Assembly: GCA_016806145.1 (NCBI GenBank)
Contig: CP063168.1
Coordinates: 62,001 to 126,000, forward strand
DNA from: Variovorax paradoxus
Lineage (GTDB): Bacteria > Pseudomonadota > Gammaproteobacteria > Burkholderiales > Burkholderiaceae_C
Reading direction: 5' to 3'
DNA: 64,000 nt
In this document: positions 1-7,388 of the stretch, piece by piece
Layout: every line of letters begins with the position of its first letter
Numbering within the stretch: the first letter of the stretch is position 1
Translations under genes and position numbers: made by a program
Notes under the pieces: generated by a model
The model's input: only the letters and a program-made list of their open reading frames with translations
What the model was told of the DNA's origin: nothing
The model's database searches: none

Positions 1-111
1 GAGCTGGTCCATGAAGCTAACGTCCTGCGGGCGCACGGGCATGCACACATGGTTGTCCCATACCAGCATCGTGGAAATGGGCGGGGGTGCCTCTTGAACA
101 AGAGTTGTCAT
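1..111 (-). CDS. Probable membrane dipeptidase (M19-like), N-terminal part
   Basis: The ATG at 111-109 opens a frame that runs off the left edge of the window, giving 37 residues beginning MTTLVQEAPPPISTMLVWDN. The WDNHxCMPxRP stretch resembles, from memory, the start of bacterial proteins annotated as membrane dipeptidase. The gene begins one base after the stop codon of the serine hydrolase at 113-1765, so the two are almost certainly co-transcribed. A dipeptidase fits a peptide-degrading operon. The family call rests on a very short N-terminus and is tentative. Confidence 0.5.
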   Translation of the reverse strand, partial: MTTLVQEAPPPISTMLVWDNHVCMPVRPQDVSFMDQL

Positions 112-112
112 C

Positions 113-1765
113 TCAGTCCCGTCGCTCGAAGTGCAGGTGCCGCGTGCGCAGCGTGTCTAGGATGAAGCCCGTCACCTGGCCATCCTTGTGCTCCACGTTG
201 AGGACTCCGCGCAACGACAGCGCCATGATGGTCGAAGCCAGGCCGAAGACTTCGGGACTAAAGGCTTCGAGTGACATCGTCGAGACCGCATGCGCGCCGT
301 ACACATGCAGACGCAGGTCCTTGCCATCAAAGCGGATCTCGGCATCCGCGCCGAGGTCGTCGGCACGGTAGCGCCCGACCAGTGCGGCGCCCGCTTCCGT
401 CAAGGATGGGGCGTCCGCCGACAGACGCTGGAATGTCGACGCGTTGCCTGCTTCGCTGAACTCAAGCGACGCTGGTGCCTCCTGCAAGTCCATCAACTGT
501 GAAATGGGAAGGTTCAACGGGCCGACGGCGATCTCCTGGAAACCGATGCGCAGCGCGTCGCCGCCGTCCGTCAGCGGCATTGCCTGACTGTTCAGGAAGG
601 CCAAGCACAACTTGCCGCCCACGTCGCCGAATCCGATGACGTGGCCAGTGCGCTTCGAGTGGTAGCGTGAACCCACCAGTGGAAGAAATCGTTGCGTTGA
701 GACCTTCTCTGCGCGCGTGCCGAGCACGTCGCCGAGCATGACATCCACGACCTTGTTGGCGAGCTCGATGGGGTTCGCTGCCGCGCCATTGGTCATGATG
801 ACGATGTCGAGTGCATGACTGGGTACCGTCAACATCTGCGAAGCACCGCCGATCACGCCGCCGGCATGGTGGATCACGTCGAGGCCGCGGTACTCGTGCA
901 GCATCAGCCCAAGGGCGTAAGGGTTGATGGTGCCGTTGTTTAGCCTCGAGAGCGTCGTCATCTGCGTCCACGTGGCGTCGCTGCCGACCGTCTTCGGGCC
1001 GCGCAGATGGACGAGCCAGCGCAACATGTCGTCAATCGTCGAGATCATCGCGCCTTCTCCAAGCACCTCCTCGCTGGGGAAGATGCCGCGCTTCCAGCCG
1101 CCGCCTGGCTGCGGCAGATGCAGCGTCGCCATGCCACGGTGGATCTCCATGTCGCTCGGTACCGAGGCGGTGTCCACCATGCGCAGTGGCATAAAGATGC
1201 GCTCGTGCAGGAACTGCTCGAAGGGCATGCCACTCACCCGCGCGATCACATGCGACAGGAGGTGGTATCCGCTGTTGCAGTAGAGGCTTGACTCGCCCGG
1301 CGCGAAGTTCACCGCAGTCTGGCGCAGCAACGCCTTGAGCGCACCGCCTTCTGGCCGGATCGCCATGCCGTCGGCAATGAAGCCCAGGTCGAGATAGCAG
1401 CGGTAGCCGCCGGTGTGCGACATCAATTGTCGCAGGCTAGGCTCTGCCTCGAGCGTTGGTAGCTCGGGGATGTAGCGTCGCACGCTTGCATCGGGATCGA
1501 CCTTCCCCTCCTCGGCGAGTAGCAGCAGGGCCAGGCAGGTAAAGTGCTTGCTGGTGGACCCGATGCGCATGCGCGTCCAAGGCGTGTTGGCGACACCCAG
1601 TTCTACGCTTGCCAGCCCGAAACCGCGACGATAGAGCGTTTTGCCGTGCTGCGCGACGCCCACAACCAGGCCCGGCGCATCGCTGCGGTTGAACGCCTGA
1701 AACAAATCATCCAGTGCAGCGACGCTGGCCTCGACTGTGGCGGCCGAGGATATTGATTCGCTCAT
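113..1765 (-). CDS. Serine hydrolase, D-aminopeptidase-like (beta-lactamase fold)
   Basis: This 550-residue protein carries the penicillin-recognising triad: S70-T-S-K73 (SxxK, nucleophile and base), Y162-C-N164 (YxN) and an H-A-G motif near residue 295. An extra C-terminal part of about 200 residues beyond the catalytic domain matches the multi-domain layout of Ochrobactrum D-aminopeptidase, which releases D-residues from peptide N-termini. No signal peptide is evident, so it is probably cytoplasmic. It is followed one base later by a probable dipeptidase and lies beside an XRE-cupin regulator and a D-amino-acid dehydrogenase, which supports a role with D-residue peptides. A simple esterase of the same fold remains possible. 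Confidence 0.75.
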   Translation of the reverse strand: MSESISSAATVEASVAALDDLFQAFNRSDAPGLVVGVAQHGKTLYRRGFGLASVELGVANTPWTRMRIGSTSKHFTCLALLLLAEEGKVDPDASVRRYIPELPTLEAEPSLRQLMSHTGGYRCYLDLGFIADGMAIRPEGGALKALLRQTAVNFAPGESSLYCNSGYHLLSHVIARVSGMPFEQFLHERIFMPLRMVDTASVPSDMEIHRGMATLHLPQPGGGWKRGIFPSEEVLGEGAMISTIDDMLRWLVHLRGPKTVGSDATWTQMTTLSRLNNGTINPYALGLMLHEYRGLDVIHHAGGVIGGASQMLTVPSHALDIVIMTNGAAANPIELANKVVDVMLGDVLGTRAEKVSTQRFLPLVGSRYHSKRTGHVIGFGDVGGKLCLAFLNSQAMPLTDGGDALRIGFQEIAVGPLNLPISQLMDLQEAPASLEFSEAGNASTFQRLSADAPSLTEAGAALVGRYRADDLGADAEIRFDGKDLRLHVYGAHAVSTMSLEAFSPEVFGLASTIMALSLRGVLNVEHKDGQVTGFILDTLRTRHLHFERRD

Positions 1766-1949
1766 GCGAAATCGCGGGAGCGCACGAAACGGGCGGCGGT
1801 TGCCACGTCGACAGCTGCGGCATGGAAGACGCTGAGCCGTCGCAGCCCGTATCTCGTGAGTTCATCCGGGTGTGTAAAGCTGCAAAGGTTCATGAGGGTC
1901 CTTGGGGGCGGTCGCCGATCTCTTACAAGTGCGCCGCATAGTAGCAATA

Positions 1950-1959
1950 ATATTTCCCC
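1950..1959. promoter_or_regulatory. Possible operator ATATTTCCCC upstream of serine hydrolase
   Basis: This AT-rich site lies between the divergent serine hydrolase (ends of transcription at 113) and XRE-cupin (from 2048) genes. A related GGAA-n-TATTT pattern recurs at 2788-2802 and 4744-4757, the other 5' flanks of this locus. It is a candidate site for the neighbouring XRE regulator; the assignment is inference. Confidence 0.3.
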
Positions 1960-2047
1960 AACAGAAAAAAAAGTTCCATTTCGGATAGGTGTTGCCCATA
2001 TTGCATTTTATTTGGAATGATGGAAGGCGCCTGCTACAGTGCGCGCC

Positions 2048-2728
2048 ATGAACATGACTGCTCCCATCCCTGGCAACCGCAGCAACAACCCGGGTGCAAC
2101 GATCCGCGCCTTGCGCCGCAGTGCGGACATGACACTTGCCGAACTAAGCACAAAGACGGGCTTGGCCGCCTCGACCCTTTCGAAGTTGGAGGCTGGGCAC
2201 ATATCTCCATCGTTCGACAAGCTCGCGGCAATCAGCCGTGGGCTGGGCGTCGACATGGCTGAGTTGCTAGGCAATCCGGTTCAGCCTGCCGCCCCGGTTC
2301 CCAGCGGGAGCGGGGGCCGTCGGGTGATGTTGCGCGCTGGTGAGGGCAAACGGGTGGAAACCCGGTGCTACAGCCAGACCTATCTCGCCACGGAGTTGCT
2401 GCACAAAAAGATGACGCCGATGATCGTGGAAGTGCGCGCACGCACGATGGACGAGTTCCGCGCGGAGTTTGGCGATTTCATCCGCCATCCGGGCGAGGAG
2501 TTCGTATACATCATCGAGGGCGAGGTGGAGTTTTGCACCGATCTCTATGAGCCGATGCTTCTGCGCGCGGGTGACACGCTTTACTTCGACAGCGAAATGG
2601 GTCATGCCTATCTCAAGGCGAGTGACTCACCCTGTCGCATCGTAGCGGCGGCTTCACCTCGTGGGAGCGCTGATCCGATGGTCGAGGCCTTTGTCTTGGC
2701 TTCGGAAAAGCGGGCTGCGGCTGGCTAG
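2048..2728 (+). CDS. XRE-family regulator with C-terminal cupin domain
   Basis: A helix-turn-helix of the Cro/CI type occupies roughly residues 15-70 (MTLAELSTKTGLAASTLSKLE), followed by a cupin beta-barrel at about 130-215 with the PGEEFVYIIEGEVEF strand pair. This architecture is known from regulators of amino-acid, polyamine and peptide catabolism, where the cupin senses a small ligand. The ATG at 2048 is preferred; an in-frame GTG at 2039 would add three residues. It is divergent from the serine hydrolase and upstream of the MFS and D-amino-acid dehydrogenase genes, so it is the likely local regulator. Confidence 0.85.
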   Translation: MNMTAPIPGNRSNNPGATIRALRRSADMTLAELSTKTGLAASTLSKLEAGHISPSFDKLAAISRGLGVDMAELLGNPVQPAAPVPSGSGGRRVMLRAGEGKRVETRCYSQTYLATELLHKKMTPMIVEVRARTMDEFRAEFGDFIRHPGEEFVYIIEGEVEFCTDLYEPMLLRAGDTLYFDSEMGHAYLKASDSPCRIVAAASPRGSADPMVEAFVLASEKRAAAG

Positions 2729-2787
2729 AGAAGCATCTGAACTAAACACAGCGGGGGGTGCTTGCCGCGAGCAGCTGATCCCTGATG

Positions 2788-2802
2788 GAAAAAATATTTC
2801 CA
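2788..2802. promoter_or_regulatory. Inverted repeat GGAAA-n5-TTTCC before the dehydrogenase remnant
   Basis: GGAAAAAATATTTCC is a perfect 5-bp inverted repeat with a 5-bp spacer. It sits 55-70 bases upstream of the ATG of the broken dehydrogenase copy (2857). A similar but less symmetric GGAATATTTATTTC lies at 4744-4757, at nearly the same distance from the intact gene's ATG (4792). The duplicated placement suggests an operator or promoter element that was copied with the gene. Confidence 0.4.
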
Positions 2803-2847
2803 TTAAGGCAAGTTTATTTCGTATAGTCCGTTCATCGCAATCGATGG

Positions 2848-3211
2848 ATGGCTGTCATGAGTCAGGTCAAGCAAGTTGATTTCCTGGGGGATGGGCCCCA
2901 TTGCCGCAGCGTTGGTAGCGGCTCTCTTGGCCTCCTGGGGCCCGGTGCTGCTTTTCAGGGCCGAGGAGCATCCCGGCGCCGACTCCATCGTCGGCTCGGC
3001 GGTCCTCATTCAGGAGCGCCTATGGCTTTTCATCGCCATTGCCTACCTGAACTCCGATTCGGGCTTGCCAAAGGAAGGCTGGGTGGGTTCGTCCGCGGGT
3101 GGTGGGCCGCAGCACTGCCGCGCCCAGGTCTCGACCGCCATCGACTCGCAGGTTCTTGCGGATGTCCGCCTCTGGCTGGGGCGCTGGACGGCCTCGGTTC
3201 ACAAGGACTGA
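2848..3211 (+). pseudogene. Frameshifted remnant of a DauA-like FAD dehydrogenase
   Basis: From the ATG at 2857 the first nine codons read MSQVKQVDF, against MSQVREVDF in the intact gene at 4792. The frame then shifts: the 2876 frame continues with GPIAAALVAALLASWGPVLL and AEEHPG, matching GAGIAGASAAAHLAAQGAVLL and AEDHPG of the intact protein. Roughly 130 bases align well at the nucleotide level, then similarity fades near 3012. A later EGWVGSSAGGG may be the EGFFWLVGQGG near the intact C-terminus, which would mean a large internal deletion. The dinucleotide-binding motif is destroyed, so this is a dead paralogue. It lies directly upstream of the MFS gene. Confidence 0.7.
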
Positions 3212-3214
3212 ATC

Positions 3215-4513
3215 ATGCGTGAAAAGCTGGGATATCCAAGCCTCGGGCGGGCGCGCTATGCCCAATACGTTCTTGGGGCGATCGCGCTGCTTTCGACAAT
3301 GGATATTGGGATCGTTGCGCTTCTGCTGGAGCCGATCAAACATGATCTAGCTCTCACAGACGTGCAAGCGGGTATCGCGAATTCCACGAGCTACGCGGCG
3401 GCTTACGGTCTCTTGAGCTTGCCAATGGGCTTGCTGGTTGACCGGATGAATCGGGTCAGACTGGTGTTCGTGGCCATGCTAATCTGGTGCGTCTCGCTGG
3501 GGCTTGCAGCATCGGCGACGGGGTTCTGGACCTTGGCACTGGCCAAGGCCACCATGGGCACCGCCACGGCCGTATTGCTTCCTGCGGCTCTTTCGCTCTT
3601 CGGGGACTATTTCGCCCCCGATCGACGCGCCTCCGCGACAGCAACTTATCCGCTTGGCCAGATATTGGGCTCGGCAGCGGCGGTACTGATCGGTGGATTG
3701 GGCTTCGATGCGCTCAGCAGGATCCATGCTGCGGATTCGCACGCGCTGGGTGGTATGACGCCTTGGCGTGCCGTCTTCGCGCTAGCGGCGATCATGGCGA
3801 CGCCGATCATGGGATTGATCCTCTTCATGCGCGAGCCAAAACGTATGGAGGTCCGCGAACAGGGCAGGGCCACTTGGCATGAGCTCTGGGCTTACCGGGA
3901 TTTTCTCTGTCCGTTATTGATCAGCGTGGTGTTCCTGAGCGGTTTGTCCAGCAGTGTGGCGACTTGGGGGGCGCCTGCCCTTATGCGCCTGTATGGTCAG
4001 CAGCCGGGCGATTTTGCAGGTTGGTTTGCCGCCGTGACACTCGGCGCCGGCATCGTGGGAGTGACAGCTTCTGGACGTCTGGTGGATTGGGCGCGGCGCA
4101 ATGGCGACTACTCGGCCGTCATGCTGCCTGCAGCCGTCGCTGCATTGGTATGCGCGCCAGCTTCCACCATGGCGCTCGCTTCCAACGTCAAACTGTTCGC
4201 GGTTGGAATGACCATCTTTCAATTGGCGGCTGCGGTAGCTATCGTCGTACCGGTGATCGCCATCAACTTTCGTATTCCTAATGAACTCCGCGGGCGAACG
4301 TTCGGCCTTTACGTCATTGCCGCAGCGATCGGCGGCAGCTTGGCCGCACCAACCGTCGCGACGCTGAGCAAGTTTCTAGGCGGCGAAGCTATGTTGGGTC
4401 GTGCTATGGCTGGCGTAGGTGTGCCACTCGCCCTGCTTGCGGCCCTTTGCCTGGCAATGACGCTCCGCTCTAGCCGAAAGGGTCCCGCCCAGGCGGTTTC
4501 TGCGATGTCGTAA
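3215..4513 (+). CDS. MFS transporter
   Basis: This 432-residue protein has about twelve hydrophobic segments and the MFS loop 2-3 signature (MGLLVDRMNRVRL, around residues 70-83). A second conserved loop, FRIPNELRGRTFGLY, follows in the C-terminal half. It most resembles proton-coupled exporters or importers of organic anions and amino-acid-like solutes; the substrate cannot be read from sequence. Its start is four bases after the remnant dehydrogenase frame ends, and the intact D-amino-acid dehydrogenase follows after 278 bases. Uptake or efflux of D-amino acids or small peptides is inferred from context only. Confidence 0.85.
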   Translation: MREKLGYPSLGRARYAQYVLGAIALLSTMDIGIVALLLEPIKHDLALTDVQAGIANSTSYAAAYGLLSLPMGLLVDRMNRVRLVFVAMLIWCVSLGLAASATGFWTLALAKATMGTATAVLLPAALSLFGDYFAPDRRASATATYPLGQILGSAAAVLIGGLGFDALSRIHAADSHALGGMTPWRAVFALAAIMATPIMGLILFMREPKRMEVREQGRATWHELWAYRDFLCPLLISVVFLSGLSSSVATWGAPALMRLYGQQPGDFAGWFAAVTLGAGIVGVTASGRLVDWARRNGDYSAVMLPAAVAALVCAPASTMALASNVKLFAVGMTIFQLAAAVAIVVPVIAINFRIPNELRGRTFGLYVIAAAIGGSLAAPTVATLSKFLGGEAMLGRAMAGVGVPLALLAALCLAMTLRSSRKGPAQAVSAMS

Positions 4514-4743
4514 CAGAGCTTGGTGTCTGCGACCGCAAGAGAGGCTGCTAGCTCCATTGTGGACAGCGCAAGTAGCAGGCAACGAATTACCCATGCCTGG
4601 CTCGAGAGGCCCGACGGGCGCTGCAGCGGTGTGGCGCCGGCAGCGCCTTCCAGGTAAGGAGCCAATAGTGAGCGCCCTCGAACGGAGCAAAACAGGGGCG
4701 ACAGACACCCGAAAAGTCGCGTCGGAAAGATAATTGCCAGATC

Positions 4744-4786
4744 GGAATATTTATTTCATATAGTCCAAGTATTGCAATCGATGGGA
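4744..4786 (+). promoter_or_regulatory. Duplicated 5' flank of the dehydrogenase gene
   Basis: The stretch TTTATTTCATATAGTCC followed by TTGCAATCGATGG, just before the ATG at 4792, matches TTTATTTCGTATAGTCC and TCGCAATCGATGG before the broken copy (about 2813-2847). Conservation of non-coding bases between the two copies marks a probable promoter/operator region. The rest of 4514-4743 shows no gene I can support. Confidence 0.45.
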
Positions 4787-4791
4787 TAGTG

Positions 4792-5931
4792 ATGAGTCAA
4801 GTCAGAGAAGTAGATTTCATTGTGATTGGCGCTGGCATCGCAGGGGCCTCGGCGGCCGCTCATCTGGCCGCACAGGGAGCGGTGCTACTGGTGGAGGCCG
4901 AGGACCATCCCGGCTATCACTCCACTGGCCGTTCGGCGGCACTCATTTCGGAGACCTACGGTAGCGCAGCCGTGCGGCGTCTCACCAGTGCCAGCCGCAG
5001 CTTCCTATTCGAGCCACCTGCCGGGTTTGCGGCGAACCCGTTGGTGACCCCGCGGGAGACGCTGTATTTCGGCACGGTCGACCAATTGGATTTGCTGGAG
5101 CGCTTTCGCCAGGATCCCGATGTTGCGGGCAGAACGGTGATGCTGTCGGCCTCGCAGGCGCACGAGCGCGTGCCCGCGTTTCGCGGCGACTACCTGGGCG
5201 GGGCGGTGCTGGAAACCGGTTCGGCCGATATCGACGTCGACGCGCTGCATCAAGGTTTTCTGCGCCAGGCACGCGCTCAGGGCGCGGAGATGTTGACGGG
5301 CGCAAGGATCGAAGAACTTTCTCACGTCGACGGTCGCTGGCAGCTTATTACGCGACAGGGGCGTTTCAGCGCGCCGGTGGTCGTCAATGCCGCAGGCGCA
5401 TGGGGCGATGAAGTGGCGCGCAGTGCCGGCGTCGCACCGCTTGGCTTGCAACCCAAGCGCCGCACCGCTGCGCTCATCGAGGTGCCGGGCGGTCTGGATG
5501 CCGCGCGCTGGCCTGCGGCCATCGCGATCGACGAAAGCTTCTATTTCAAGCCGGATGCCGGCCTGCTGCTGATCTCACCGGCGGATGAGACCGATTCACC
5601 ACCCTGCGACGCGCAGCCGGAGGAGCTCGACGTGGCCATTGCCGTGGACCGGTTCGAACAGGCAACGAGCGCACAGGTTCGCCGGGTCTCACACAGTTGG
5701 GCAGGGCTGCGCGTCTTCAGTCAGGACCGCACGCCGGTGGCGGGCTTCGATTCCGTCGCGGAAGGCTTCTTCTGGCTGGTCGGGCAAGGTGGCTACGGCA
5801 TTCAAACCGCTGTGGCGCTTGGCCGATTGACCGCAACGCTTTGCGCCAGCGGCAAGCTGCCGTCAGATCTCATAGACATCGGACTGGAAGAGCAAATGCT
5901 TTCGCCCGCCCGCTTCAGCACCGCCCGCTGA
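4792..5931 (+). CDS. dauA: DauA-like FAD-dependent D-amino-acid dehydrogenase
   Basis: The 379-residue protein opens with a dinucleotide-binding GAGIAGASAA motif at about residues 13-22 and continues with YHSTGRSAAL, LQPKRRTA, DESFYFKPDAG and EGFFWLVGQGGYGIQT. These are, as remembered, near-identical landmarks to Pseudomonas aeruginosa D-arginine dehydrogenase (DauA), which oxidises D-amino acids to imino acids using FAD. Length matches that family. ATG at 4792 is preferred; a GTG sits one codon earlier. Neighbouring D-peptide hydrolases would supply its substrate. Substrate preference (D-Arg or other D-residue) is not determined. Confidence 0.8.
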   Translation: MSQVREVDFIVIGAGIAGASAAAHLAAQGAVLLVEAEDHPGYHSTGRSAALISETYGSAAVRRLTSASRSFLFEPPAGFAANPLVTPRETLYFGTVDQLDLLERFRQDPDVAGRTVMLSASQAHERVPAFRGDYLGGAVLETGSADIDVDALHQGFLRQARAQGAEMLTGARIEELSHVDGRWQLITRQGRFSAPVVVNAAGAWGDEVARSAGVAPLGLQPKRRTAALIEVPGGLDAARWPAAIAIDESFYFKPDAGLLLISPADETDSPPCDAQPEELDVAIAVDRFEQATSAQVRRVSHSWAGLRVFSQDRTPVAGFDSVAEGFFWLVGQGGYGIQTAVALGRLTATLCASGKLPSDLIDIGLEEQMLSPARFSTAR

Positions 5932-6039
5932 ATTCCAGGATCCACCAGGCTGTTCAGACTGCGGCTCTGATACTCGCGAATCGACCGCTCCTCAACCCGC
6001 TCTGGACACTGATTGCAAACGACTTGAAAGGACATTGAA

Positions 6040-7380
6040 ATGAGCACCGATTTCGCCGCCGTTATCGCAGACATCACGGGAAGTGGAGAAGTGACTGGCG
6101 CATCCTTCGCCCTATGGGATGGCGGTCAGATGCACCAAGCTGTTGGCGGCCTGCGCAACAGCGTGACCGGTGATCCGGTAACGCTCGACACGCTGATGCA
6201 CATCGGGTCCATCACCAAGGTGCTGAACGCTACCCTTTTCATGCAGTTGGTCGATGATGGGCTGATTGAGCTCGACGATCTCGTGAGCAAGCATCTGCCC
6301 GAATTGCGACTGGGCGAGCCGGAAGCTCTTTCTAAGATTACCTGCCGGATGCTCATCAACCACACCAATGGCATCGACTATGACTGCCCAGCCTACCGAG
6401 GTTTCGACGAACAGCGCATCGACGATGCGATCGAGGATTGCGCGTCCAAGCAGCAGCTTCACCCGCCGGGCGAAGCGACGGCCTATTCGAATATCGGCAC
6501 GGTCATCGCCGGCCACATCGCACAGAAGCTTCGGGGCGAGGGCTGGTACAGTCTGATCAAGTCGCGCGTTTTCGAGCCGCTCGGTCTTCATCATTCGTTG
6601 GCCGACATTACCGAACTTCCGCGGTTCCGCGTCAGCGTTGGTGATCAGGTCAATGAAGAGGGCAAGCTCGTTCAGAGCACCAAGCCGTTCCTGCCGTTGA
6701 GCTTTGCCCCGGCTGGGGCCACGGTCATGATGACGGCGACCGATCTCGTGACGTTCGCTCGCGCATTGATCAACGGCGGCGTTGGTCCCAACGGGGTTCG
6801 TATCCTGTCGGAAGCTAGCGCATCTCTCATGGCCGAGGAGACGACTGGGTTCATCTCCCCTCACACGTGGCGCGTGGGCCTGGGCTGGATGATACTGTCT
6901 GGGGGCGTGCTTTTTCACGGTGGGGGCGGCCCCGGCGTCTGTTCCTCGCTCTACGCCCATCCTGAAAGTGGTAAGGCGTTCGCTCTTCTCACCAACTGTT
7001 CGAAGTATGGAGTCTTCGATACCCGGCTCATTGATCCGATCCTTGAGGGCTGGGGTTCGACGGTGGAACCTCTGGCACCGGTCGAAGGGGAGGTGGAACT
7101 CGCGCCTTACGAGGGAAGTTTCGAGAACCAGCTTTTTCGGTTCGATATCTATCGCGAAGGCAGCGAGCTGCTGGCCAGGATGGTTGCGAGGCAAGACGTC
7201 TATGAAGTCGACAACGCACAGGCGCCGGTCTTCCAGCTGAAGCGTGTTGGCGACCACCTCTTCCAGATGAAGCTCAACGGTGTGGCGCATCCGTTTCCCA
7301 TGGCCTTTGTCAACCCTGACGCAACGGGGAAGATGCAGCGTCTGGGATCGATGGTTCGAATCTTCAACCGCGTGTCCTGA
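6040..7380 (+). CDS. Serine hydrolase, beta-lactamase/PBP fold
   Basis: This 446-residue hydrolase has S57-I-T-K60 (SxxK), Y149-S-N151 (YxN) and HGGGGPG near residue 290 as the third motif. The C-terminal 100 residues form a beta-rich tail. It is distinct in sequence from the hydrolase at 113-1765 but shares the fold. It lacks an obvious signal peptide. It stands 108 bases after the D-amino-acid dehydrogenase and eight bases before the S9 peptidase, so the three probably form one transcript. The likely function is a D-stereospecific peptidase or esterase; the exact substrate is unknown. Confidence 0.8.
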   Translation: MSTDFAAVIADITGSGEVTGASFALWDGGQMHQAVGGLRNSVTGDPVTLDTLMHIGSITKVLNATLFMQLVDDGLIELDDLVSKHLPELRLGEPEALSKITCRMLINHTNGIDYDCPAYRGFDEQRIDDAIEDCASKQQLHPPGEATAYSNIGTVIAGHIAQKLRGEGWYSLIKSRVFEPLGLHHSLADITELPRFRVSVGDQVNEEGKLVQSTKPFLPLSFAPAGATVMMTATDLVTFARALINGGVGPNGVRILSEASASLMAEETTGFISPHTWRVGLGWMILSGGVLFHGGGGPGVCSSLYAHPESGKAFALLTNCSKYGVFDTRLIDPILEGWGSTVEPLAPVEGEVELAPYEGSFENQLFRFDIYREGSELLARMVARQDVYEVDNAQAPVFQLKRVGDHLFQMKLNGVAHPFPMAFVNPDATGKMQRLGSMVRIFNRVS

Positions 7381-7388
7381 GGCGGCGA

